A stretch of DNA of 22,716 nt, taken from NCBI GenBank assembly GCA_900550965.1, contig URUC01000027.1:1-22716 (forward strand). Direction: 5' to 3'. This document shows positions 16,694 to 22,716 of this stretch, in pieces. The position numbers were made by a program, and so were the translations under genes. Below the pieces are notes generated by a model. The model was not told where the DNA came from and ran no database searches. It saw nothing but the letters and a program-made list of their open reading frames with translations. Each line of letters starts with the position of its first letter. The stretch's first letter is position 1. The DNA comes from an uncultured Collinsella sp. Its GTDB lineage: Bacteria; Actinomycetota; Coriobacteriia; Coriobacteriales; Coriobacteriaceae.

Positions 16694-16741
16694 TTGAATA
16701 TTGTTGACGGTTCGTCAATACTGTTTTTGACACAATGTCAA
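16694..16741. promoter_or_regulatory. Twin TetR-type operators and promoter in the divergent control region
   Basis: Two palindromes, TTGACG-GTT-CGTCAA (16704-16718) and TTGACA-CAA-TGTCAA (16727-16741), share the half-site TTGAC, each with a 3-base centre, and are centred 23 bases apart. A plausible promoter for the flavoprotein, TTGAAT (16694-16699)-17-AATACT (16717-16722), encloses the first palindrome, so a bound repressor would block polymerase. This is inference from sequence layout. Confidence 0.6.
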
Positions 16742-16834
16742 CAATGGCGGGTGAACGGCATGGGGGCATGCCCGGCCTGCAAAAAAAGAGGGGTGCCGCG
16801 GCCTCGCCGGGCTGTGGCAAGAGAGGGGACAACC

Positions 16835-19612
16835 ATGATTCTCAACGGACCGGGAATTAGCTACACCGAGCCCGACATCGGTTCGGAGTTCGTGCCGCCG
16901 CTGCCGGAGCATCCGCGCGAGGCAATCGTCAAGCTGTGCGAGCACTGCACCAACCGTCTGCTGCATCGCGACGAGCTGCTGGGCTACGAGTACTGGTCGT
17001 TTGCCGAGGCCGCAACCGACGAGCAGGCCGAAGTGCTCTGCAAGATGAAGATGCGCCGTCCCTATACGCTGCCCGAGATGGTCAAGCTCACCGGCATGCC
17101 CGAGGCCGATATCGAGAAGATGCTCGACGACATGAGCTACACGGGCCTGCTCGAGTACAACTGGGAAAACCCCGAGCGCGCCAAGCAGTGGGTGCTGCCC
17201 ATGCTGGTGCCGGGTTCTGCCGAGTTCCTCAACATGCGCGTGAGCCAGCTCGAGGAACACCCGGTCTATGCCAAGTTCTTTGAGCAGGCGTCCAAGGGAC
17301 CACTGTCCAAGGCCACGCCGATGGTGCCGCCCGGTGGTGCCGGCATCGGCATGCATGTCATTCCGGTCGAGAAGGCCATCGATGCCGCGAGCACGTCGGT
17401 GCCGATCGAGCATATCGAGCATTGGCTCGACAAATACGAGGGTAAATATGCCGCCAGCACCTGCAGCTGCCGCGCGAGCCGTCGCGTGATGGGAGAGGGC
17501 TGCGCCGACGACCCGGCCGATTGGTGCATCGCCGTGGGCGATATGGCCGACTACGTGGTCGAGACCGACCGCGGTCATTACGTGACCCGCGAGGAGGTCT
17601 ACGACATTTTGCGCCAGGCCGAGGACAACGGCTTTGTGCACCAGATCACCAACATCGACGGCGAGAACAAGATCTTCGCCATCTGCAACTGCAACGTCAA
17701 CGTGTGCTACGCCCTGCGCACCTCTCAGCTGTTCAACACGCCCAACCTGTCGCGCTCGGCCTATGTCGCCAAGGTCGAGAAGGACAAGTGCGTTGCCTGC
17801 GGTCGCTGCGTTGAGGTGTGCCCGGCCGGTGCCGCCAAGCTCGGCCAGAAGCTCTGCAGCAAAAAGGCCGGCGGCAAGGTGCCCGAGTATCCGCGCCAGG
17901 AGCTGCCCGATGCCACCAAGTGGGACCACACCAAGTGGTCGCCCAACTACCGCAACGACAACCGCATCGAGACGCATGAGTCCGGCACGGCGCCCTGCAA
18001 GACGGCCTGCCCCGCGCACGTTGCCGTTCAGGGCTATCTGAAGCTCGCGGCGCAGGGCCGCTATGACGAGGCACTGGCGCTCATTAAGCGCGAGAACCCG
18101 CTGCCCGCTATCTGCGGCCGTGTGTGCAACCGCCGCTGTGAGGATGCCTGCACCCGCGGTCGTGTGGACGCCGCCGTGGCTATCGACGAAGTCAAGAAGT
18201 TTATCGCCCAGCGCGATCTGGACGCTGCGACCCGCTACGTCCCGCCCGTGGTGACGCCGACGCGCGCTGGCGGCTTCGACCAGAAGATTGCCATCATCGG
18301 TGCCGGCCCGGCCGGTCTGTCCTGCGCTTTCTATCTTGCCGAGAAGGGCTACAAGCCCGTCGTGTTCGAGAAAAACGAGCGCCCGGGTGGCATGCTCACC
18401 TACGGCATTCCCAGCTTTAAGCTGCAGAAGGATGTTATCGAGGCCGAGGTCGAGATCATTCGCCTGATGGGTGCCGAGTTCCGCTATGGCGTGGAAGTCG
18501 GTCGCGACGTGACGCTCGACGAGCTGCGCGCGCAGGGCTTTAAGGCCTTCTACGTGGCTATTGGCTGCCAGGGCGGTCGCCTTGCCGGTATTCCGGGCGA
18601 GGACGCCGAGGATGTGACCGTGGCCGTCGACTTCTTGCGCGAGGTCAACAGCGGCAAGATCGACGCGCTGCCCGGCCGCACCATCGTGGTGGGCGGCGGC
18701 AACGTGGCCATCGACGTCGCGCGCAACGCCTGCCGCCTGGGCTCCGAGCACGTTGAGATGTTCTGCCTGGAGAGCGAGGCCCAGATGCCCGCCAGCGAGG
18801 AAGAGCGTCGCGAGGCCATCGAGGACGGCGCGCACATCAGCTGCGGTTGGGGCCCCAAGGAGGTTCACCTGGACGAGGCCGGTCGCGTATGTGGCATCAC
18901 CTTTAAGCGCTGCACGCGCGTCTTTGACGACGAGGGCCGTTTTGCGCCCGAGTACGACGAGAACGACCTGCGTCGTGTTGACGCCGATCGTGTCGTCATG
19001 TCGATTGGCCAGTCCATTGTGTGGGGCGACCTGCTGGCTGGCTCCAAGGTGGAGCTCGGCCGCGGCCAGGGTGCCCTTGCCGATCCGCAGACCTATCAGA
19101 CCGCTGAGCCCGACATCTTTGTGGGCGGCGACGTCTACACTGGCCCCAGCTTTGCCATCGATGCCATTGCCGCCGGTCACGAGGCCGCGGTGTCCATCCA
19201 TCGCTTTGTGCAGCCGGGCTCTACGCTCACCATCGGCCGCAACCAGCGTCGCTACACTGCGCTCGACCGCGACGATGTCGTGATCGAGAGTTACGACAAC
19301 GCGAGCCGCGAGGTTGCTCACGTGGACCGCGAGCGCGAGAAGGCCGCGCCGTTTAGCGAGTACGTCGAGACCTTTACCGAGGAGCAGGTACGCACCGAGA
19401 CCGCCCGTTGCCTGGGTTGCGGTGCCTCGATCGTCGACCCCAACAAGTGCATCGGCTGCGGCCTGTGCACCACCAAGTGCGCGTTTGACGCCATCCATCT
19501 GGATCGCGACCGCCCCGAGTGCTCCACGATGGTCAAATACGAGCAAAAGCTCCCGAGCCTTGGCAAGTATGCTTTAAAGCGTGCAATCAAAATCAAGTTC
19601 GGTCGTAAATAG
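16835..19612 (+). CDS. Multidomain Fe-S/FAD oxidoreductase (glutamate synthase small-subunit-like)
   Basis: A 925-residue cytoplasmic redox protein. Domains in order: N-terminal region with LCEHC and a winged-helix-like stretch (about 30-130); a Cys-rich segment (CSC at 210-212, CNCNVNVC) and a ferredoxin-type cluster CVACGRCVEVCP from 319; the Fe-S domain found before GltD-type flavoproteins (CKTACP, CGRVC, CEDAC; about 388-470); an FAD-binding Rossmann fold GAGPAGLSC at 489; an NAD(P)H-binding fold VVGGGNVAIDVA near 618; and a C-terminal ferredoxin pair CLGCG (859) and CIGCGLCTTKC (872). This resembles GltD, NfnB and dihydropyrimidine dehydrogenase modules, which pass electrons between NAD(P)H, FAD and Fe-S clusters. 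The substrate is unknown. I chose the ATG at 16835 because of GAGAGGGG before it; the open frame upstream crosses the operator region. Confidence 0.88.
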   Translation: MILNGPGISYTEPDIGSEFVPPLPEHPREAIVKLCEHCTNRLLHRDELLGYEYWSFAEAATDEQAEVLCKMKMRRPYTLPEMVKLTGMPEADIEKMLDDMSYTGLLEYNWENPERAKQWVLPMLVPGSAEFLNMRVSQLEEHPVYAKFFEQASKGPLSKATPMVPPGGAGIGMHVIPVEKAIDAASTSVPIEHIEHWLDKYEGKYAASTCSCRASRRVMGEGCADDPADWCIAVGDMADYVVETDRGHYVTREEVYDILRQAEDNGFVHQITNIDGENKIFAICNCNVNVCYALRTSQLFNTPNLSRSAYVAKVEKDKCVACGRCVEVCPAGAAKLGQKLCSKKAGGKVPEYPRQELPDATKWDHTKWSPNYRNDNRIETHESGTAPCKTACPAHVAVQGYLKLAAQGRYDEALALIKRENPLPAICGRVCNRRCEDACTRGRVDAAVAIDEVKKFIAQRDLDAATRYVPPVVTPTRAGGFDQKIAIIGAGPAGLSCAFYLAEKGYKPVVFEKNERPGGMLTYGIPSFKLQKDVIEAEVEIIRLMGAEFRYGVEVGRDVTLDELRAQGFKAFYVAIGCQGGRLAGIPGEDAEDVTVAVDFLREVNSGKIDALPGRTIVVGGGNVAIDVARNACRLGSEHVEMFCLESEAQMPASEEERREAIEDGAHISCGWGPKEVHLDEAGRVCGITFKRCTRVFDDEGRFAPEYDENDLRRVDADRVVMSIGQSIVWGDLLAGSKVELGRGQGALADPQTYQTAEPDIFVGGDVYTGPSFAIDAIAAGHEAAVSIHRFVQPGSTLTIGRNQRRYTALDRDDVVIESYDNASREVAHVDREREKAAPFSEYVETFTEEQVRTETARCLGCGASIVDPNKCIGCGLCTTKCAFDAIHLDRDRPECSTMVKYEQKLPSLGKYALKRAIKIKFGRK

Positions 19613-19627
19613 GTAACCATGGCGGGT

Positions 19628-19665
19628 AAGGGGACGGCGCAGACTAGATTTCGCCGTCCCCTTGC
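19628..19665 (+). terminator. Hairpin after the flavoprotein gene
   Basis: A perfect 12-bp stem (AAGGGGACGGCG at 19628-19639 with 19652-19663) and a 12-base loop, followed by a weak T-rich tail (GCTTTGAGTTTG). It is a likely terminator between the flavoprotein and hypA. Confidence 0.7.
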
Positions 19666-19708
19666 TTTGAGTTTGCATCGCATCAACCGTTGTTGAAAGG
19701 TTTCTACC

Positions 19709-20137
19709 TTGCATGAATTGGGAATCGTTTATCACATTATTCGCGATGTTGAGAACGTGGCGCGCGCCAATGGCGTGCGTCGCGTTTCGAGCGTCACGCT
19801 GCTGCTGGGCGAGGTCTCGGGCGTCGTTCCCGACTTGCTGCTCGACGCTTGGCGCTGGGCGGCAGATAAAAAGTCCATCATGCAGGGCGCGGAGCTTATC
19901 GTGGAGCCCGTCGAGGCCGTGACGCATTGCGAGGCGTGCGGTCGCGACTATGCGACAGTCGAGCACGGCAAGACCTGCCCCCATTGCGGCAGTGGTGATA
20001 CCTATTTGCTCCAGGGCCAAGAGGTCATGATCAAGCAGATCGAGACCCCCGACGAGGATCCGGCAGACGCTGCCCCCGACGGCCCTTCTGACGCCCCCGA
20101 CGCCGTCGACGCCGCTAACCCTCTCCACATCGTCTAG
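19709..20137 (+). CDS. hypA: Nickel metallochaperone HypA, acidic C-terminal extension
   Basis: Delivers nickel during maturation of [NiFe] hydrogenase (in some species urease). The product begins with the obligatory MHE: the His at position 2 and the N-terminus bind nickel, so translation must start at the TTG codon at 19709; GAAAGG lies before it. The zinc site is the usual pair CEAC...CPHC. HypA is normally about 113-118 residues. This one has 142 because of an acidic Asp/Pro/Ala tail (DEDPADAAPDGPSDAPD). No hypB, hypC-F or hydrogenase gene is in the window, so its client must be elsewhere. A palindrome starts 3 bases after the stop. Confidence 0.92.
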   Translation: MHELGIVYHIIRDVENVARANGVRRVSSVTLLLGEVSGVVPDLLLDAWRWAADKKSIMQGAELIVEPVEAVTHCEACGRDYATVEHGKTCPHCGSGDTYLLQGQEVMIKQIETPDEDPADAAPDGPSDAPDAVDAANPLHIV

Positions 20138-20140
20138 CCC

Positions 20141-20198
20141 CTAGTCGTTGGGGACGTTCTTGTTTGACTAGTCGTTTAAGAACGTCCCCAACGACTAG
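20141..20198. repeat. 21-bp perfect inverted repeat after hypA
   Basis: Perfect 21-bp arms (20141-20161 with 20178-20198), outer end CTAGTCGTTGGGGACG. The 16-base loop repeats CTAGTCGTT (20168-20176), so this 9-mer occurs twice directly and once inverted. It contains GGGGAC, like the palindromes at 3883 and 7496. It starts 3 bases after the hypA stop and may end its transcript. Confidence 0.8.
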
Positions 20199-20240
20199 TT
20201 GCGCTAGAGCATAAGTCATACAATTAGTCAAGTTATGTCT

Positions 20241-20251
20241 GTTTAAACAAA
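20241..20251 (+). promoter_or_regulatory. GTTTAAACAAA repeat, copy 1
   Basis: An 11-base element containing the palindrome GTTTAAAC, extended here to TGTTTAAACA (20240-20249). It is identical to a second copy 162 bases downstream in the PTS control region. Possible operator; no family assigned. Confidence 0.35.
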
Positions 20252-20402
20252 ATAGCGGCACGCGGGCGCATTGGGATTAACCTAAAAGCGGCATCAATGA
20301 ACAGAGTGTCTGTATATATCTGTGAAAGTAATTGGCAACTCACGTTTTAGTGGGCAATGAGCTGTAAATCAGCAACGTAATCAATTTGTAACAAACTTAG
20401 AC

Positions 20403-20413
20403 GTTTAAACAAA
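20403..20413 (+). promoter_or_regulatory. GTTTAAACAAA repeat, copy 2
   Basis: Identical to the copy at 20241. It lies about 50 bases upstream of the putative -10 element of the PTS operon, a suitable place for an activator site. Confidence 0.35.
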
Positions 20414-20461
20414 TAATGCAACCGTTTGCGAATTTAGCTATAAATCCACAAGACGAACAGG

Positions 20462-20501
20462 TATACTCTTTTTTGTCGTGTAGGAAATACGTAGACAAAA
20501 A
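20462..20501 (+). promoter_or_regulatory. Putative PTS promoter -10 and leader inverted repeat
   Basis: TATACT (20462-20467) is a good -10 hexamer without an obvious -35, suggesting an activator. It is followed directly by an inverted repeat: TTTTTGTC (20470-20477) pairs with GACAAAAA (20494-20501), and the stem continues inward with five more pairs (two G-U) around a GGAAA loop. The right arm abuts the ribosome-binding site AAGGAGG of the EIIAB gene. It could be an operator at the start site or an RNA hairpin affecting translation. Confidence 0.45.
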
Positions 20502-20513
20502 GGAGGTTATGTG

Positions 20514-21503
20514 ATGGTAAGTATTGTTCTTGCTAGCCATGGGGACTTGGCAGCTGGAATCAAGCAGACGGGCTCGATGGTCTTTGGCGATCAGCCGTCT
20601 GTAGCCGTGGTCTCGCTCGAGCCGAGCATGGGCCCCGACGACTTCCGTGCCAAGGTCGAGGAAGCAGTCGCTTCCTTCGAGGACCAGGAGCAGGTGCTCT
20701 TCCTCGTTGATCTGTGGGGCGGCACGCCGTTCAACCAGATCAGCGGGCTCATCGAGGGCCACGATTCCTGGGCTATCGTCACCGGTGTCAACCTGCCTAT
20801 GCTCATCGAGGCATATTCGCAGCGCTTTGACGCAAAGAACACTGCACATGCGATCGCAAAACATCTCGTGACTGAGGCTAAGGCTGGCGTGCGCGTCAAG
20901 CCCGAGTCTCTGGAGCCCGAGGAGAAGAAGCCGGCTGCGGCCGCCGCTGCTCCTGCAGGCGCCATCCCTCCGGGAACGGTCATCGGCGACGGGCACATCA
21001 AGATCGCCCACGTCCGTATCGACACCCGTCTGCTTCATGGCCAGGTGGCCACCACGTGGACCAAGCAGATCAACCCCAACCGCATCATCGTGGTTTCCGA
21101 CGGCGTTGCTCACGACGAGCTCCGCAAGACCATGATCGAGCAGGCTGCCCCTCCGGGAGTCCATGCCAACGTCGTGCCCATCAAGAAGATGGCCGAGGTC
21201 GTCAAGGACACGCGCTTTGGTGACACCAAGGCCATGCTGCTCTTCGAGAACCCGCAGGATCTGCTCAAGGCCATCGAGGCCGGCGTCGACATCAAGGAAG
21301 CCAACATCGGTTCCATGGCTCACTCCAAGGGCAAGGTCGTCGTCACCAACGCCGTCGCCATGGGCGATGACGACGTCAAGACCCTCGAGGCTCTCAAGGC
21401 CAAGGGCGTCAAGTTCGAGGTCCGCAAGGTTCCTTCGGATTCCTCCGAGGATCTCGACGCCATGTTGAAGAAAGCTAAGGCCGAACTGGCCGCTCAAGCA
21501 TAG
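20514..21503 (+). CDS. PTS mannose-family EIIAB fusion protein
   Basis: Cytoplasmic phosphotransfer protein of a mannose/sorbose/fructose-class PTS: phosphate goes from HPr to the IIA histidine, then the IIB histidine, then the sugar. The 329-residue product has a IIA domain (1-130) with phospho-acceptor H9 (LASHGDLAAG) and the VDLWGGTPFN motif, an Ala/Pro-rich linker (about 138-158), and a IIB domain (about 162-329) with H175 in DTRLLHGQVATTW. I chose the ATG at 20514, seven bases after AAGGAGG, over a GTG one codon upstream. It leads an operon with EIIC and EIID, 18 bases apart. Separate or fused A and B domains both occur in this family. Substrate not predictable from sequence alone. Confidence 0.95.
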   Translation: MVSIVLASHGDLAAGIKQTGSMVFGDQPSVAVVSLEPSMGPDDFRAKVEEAVASFEDQEQVLFLVDLWGGTPFNQISGLIEGHDSWAIVTGVNLPMLIEAYSQRFDAKNTAHAIAKHLVTEAKAGVRVKPESLEPEEKKPAAAAAAPAGAIPPGTVIGDGHIKIAHVRIDTRLLHGQVATTWTKQINPNRIIVVSDGVAHDELRKTMIEQAAPPGVHANVVPIKKMAEVVKDTRFGDTKAMLLFENPQDLLKAIEAGVDIKEANIGSMAHSKGKVVVTNAVAMGDDDVKTLEALKAKGVKFEVRKVPSDSSEDLDAMLKKAKAELAAQA

Positions 21504-21521
21504 TAAAGGAGGGTCCGATAC

Positions 21522-22340
21522 ATGTCTGCAATCACTATTCTGCTTGTTGCGATTGTCGCGTTGCTTGCCGGTATGGAAGGCATTCTGGATGAGTTCCAGT
21601 TCCATCAGCCGCTCGTGGCATGCACGCTTATCGGTCTCGTAACCGGTCACCTTCAGGAGGGCATCCTCCTGGGCGGTTCGCTCCAGATGATGGCCCTTGG
21701 CTGGGCTAACGTCGGCGCCGCCGTCGCGCCTGACGCCGCTCTGGCCTCGGTCGCTTCTTCGATCATCATGGTGCTCGCCCTCAACGGTGGCGCCACTGAT
21801 TCGGCCAAGGCCGTTACCGCCGCTATCGCCGTCGCCGTCCCGCTGTCGGTCGCTGGCCTGTTCCTGACCATGATCTGCCGTACCCTGGCTACCGCTATCG
21901 CTCACGCTATGGACGGTTGCGCCGAGAAGGGCGACTTCGCCGGCATCGAGCGCTGGCAGTACGCTGCTATCCTCATGCAGGGCCTTCGTATCGCCATCCC
22001 GGCAGTACTTCTGTGCATCATCCCGGCCGAGGCTGTTACCAACGCGCTTAACGCTATGCCCGACTGGCTGTCCGGCGGCATGGCTGTCGGCGGCGGCATG
22101 GTCGCTTCCGTCGGTTACGCCATGGTCATCAACATGATGGCCACCAAGGAGACCTGGCCGTTCTTCATCCTCGGCTTTGTCCTTGCTGCCATCCCTCAGC
22201 TCACGCTGATCGCCCTTGGCCTCATCGGCATCTCCCTTGCCCTCATCTACCTTGGCCTTAAGGATCTGGCCAAGCAGGGTGGCGGCATGGGCGGTGGCTC
22301 CGGTGACCCGCTCGGCGACATTCTGAACGATTACGAGTAG
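21522..22340 (+). CDS. PTS mannose-family EIIC permease subunit
   Basis: Membrane subunit that, with EIID, forms the sugar channel. The 272-residue product is hydrophobic throughout with several membrane segments, and carries the family region FQFHQPLVACTLIGLVTGH near the N-terminus and GGSLQMMALGWANVGAA after it, both typical of EII-Man/Sor IIC. The C-terminus is Gly-rich and acidic (GGGMGGGSGDPLGD). AAAGGAGGG precedes the ATG. It is placed 18 bases after EIIAB and 16 bases before EIID, in the usual IIAB-IIC-IID order. Confidence 0.95.
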   Translation: MSAITILLVAIVALLAGMEGILDEFQFHQPLVACTLIGLVTGHLQEGILLGGSLQMMALGWANVGAAVAPDAALASVASSIIMVLALNGGATDSAKAVTAAIAVAVPLSVAGLFLTMICRTLATAIAHAMDGCAEKGDFAGIERWQYAAILMQGLRIAIPAVLLCIIPAEAVTNALNAMPDWLSGGMAVGGGMVASVGYAMVINMMATKETWPFFILGFVLAAIPQLTLIALGLIGISLALIYLGLKDLAKQGGGMGGGSGDPLGDILNDYE

Positions 22341-22356
22341 GAGGGGAGTGATACAT

Positions 22357-22716
22357 ATGGCAGAGAACAAGATTCAGCTCACCAAGGCTGACCGTAAGAA
22401 GGTTTGCTTCCGTCATCAGTTCCTTCAGGGCTCGTGGAACTACGAGCGTATGCAGAACGGCGGCTGGTGCTTCGCAATGATCCCTGCGATCAAGAAGCTC
22501 TACACCAGCAAGGATGACCAGATTGCCGCTCTTAAGCGCCACCTGGAGTTCTATAACACCCACCCCTATGTTTCCGCCCCCGTCATTGGCGTTACCCTCG
22601 CTCTCGAGGAGGAGCGCGCCAACGGTGCTCCGATTGACGACGTCGCCATTCAGGGCGTCAAGGTCGGCATGATGGGCCCGCTCGCCGGCGTCGGCGACCC
22701 CGCCTTCTGGTTCACC
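22357..22716 (+). CDS. PTS mannose-family EIID subunit, 3'-truncated by the window edge
   Basis: The first 120 codons of EIID, the second membrane subunit of the transporter. The frame starts at an ATG after GAGGGGAG and is open to the end. Features of the family are the N-terminal RHQFLQGSWNYERMQNGGW stretch, then FYNTHPYVSAPVIGVTLALE and, near the edge, KVGMMGPLAGVGDPAFW, a highly conserved EIID motif. EIID proteins are usually about 270-300 residues, so over half is missing here. It completes the IIAB-IIC-IID operon. Confidence 0.95.
   Translation, partial: MAENKIQLTKADRKKVCFRHQFLQGSWNYERMQNGGWCFAMIPAIKKLYTSKDDQIAALKRHLEFYNTHPYVSAPVIGVTLALEEERANGAPIDDVAIQGVKVGMMGPLAGVGDPAFWFT

Larger units (their letters stand above)
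20199..20513. other. AT-rich upstream region of the PTS operon
   Basis: About 315 bases without a gene, markedly richer in A and T than its surroundings. It holds two copies of GTTTAAACAAA (20241-20251 and 20403-20413), a small palindrome ACAGA-GTG-TCTGT (20301-20313), a likely -10 element and a leader inverted repeat. I see no open reading frame with a ribosome site. Its length and composition suggest a control region for the PTS genes. Confidence 0.6.

Noticed and set aside
16463..16834. Upstream extension of the flavoprotein frame
   Set aside because: It overlaps the start of the TetR gene and the twin operators. The ATG at 16835 has a good ribosome site and begins the plausible protein.
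16715..19546. A 943-codon minus-strand open frame opposite the flavoprotein gene
   Set aside because: Same cause: antisense of a high-GC gene. It runs across the operator region and shows no domain.
3883..20198. CRISPR array from repeated palindromes
   Set aside because: The palindromes are scattered, differ in stem sequence and lack regular spacers; no cas genes are present.
20199..20513. Sigma-54 promoter for the PTS operon
   Set aside because: Mannose-PTS operons in Firmicutes often use one, but no GG-N10-GC pair of the right form was found here, and actinobacteria generally lack this factor.

Overview
The window is high-GC bacterial DNA with densely packed genes on both strands. It most likely comes from a gut Coriobacteriia (Collinsella-like) chromosome. 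This is inferred from three things: an actinobacterial-type dnaK-grpE-dnaJ-hspR heat-shock operon with a MerR-type HspR repressor, a mannose-family PTS operon, and a TetR / DUF5692-like membrane protein / multidomain Fe-S flavoprotein cluster. No rRNA, tRNA, CRISPR array or transposase gene was seen. The species cannot be fixed without a database search.

Layout. 1-3873 (+): the 3' part of dnaK, then grpE, a zinc-finger-less dnaJ and hspR. 4144-6444 (+): an aconitase-superfamily hydratase. 6445-8577: an accessory stretch with two divergent genes for single-membrane-segment proteins of unknown function, embedded among several perfect intergenic palindromes. 8578-11202 (+): clpB, the second large chaperone gene. 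11337-11531: a small Pro/Ala/acidic protein. 11734-13086 (+): a lower-GC AAA_14/DUF4143-type ATPase behind a striking triple repeat. 13160-14656 (-): a membrane-anchored surface protein. 14911-16644 (-): a polytopic membrane protein and a TetR regulator, divergent from a 925-residue Fe-S/FAD oxidoreductase (16835-19612, +). 19709-20137 (+): hypA. 20514-22716 (+): PTS mannose-family EIIAB, EIIC and the start of EIID, running off the end.

How the genes work together. DnaK, GrpE and DnaJ form the Hsp70 cycle, ClpB works with them in disaggregation, and HspR is the expected repressor of the operon. No HspR (HAIR) site was seen before clpB. The TetR regulator, membrane protein and flavoprotein share one divergent control region carrying two TTGAC-type palindromes, so they probably form one regulated redox unit. 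The PTS genes encode a phosphorylating sugar importer of unknown substrate.

The most unusual signals are: (i) three copies of a 21-bp element, CTTGCT-N6-CTAATCAAG, at 32-33 bp spacing before the ATPase gene; (ii) a family of long perfect palindromes, most placed a few bases after stop codons and several sharing GGGGAC, including three near-identical copies around the two accessory genes; (iii) a possible relic of the 3' end of the neighbouring surface-protein gene on the far side of the ATPase gene; (iv) a strong in-frame internal start in grpE; (v) twin operators in the TetR/flavoprotein control region.
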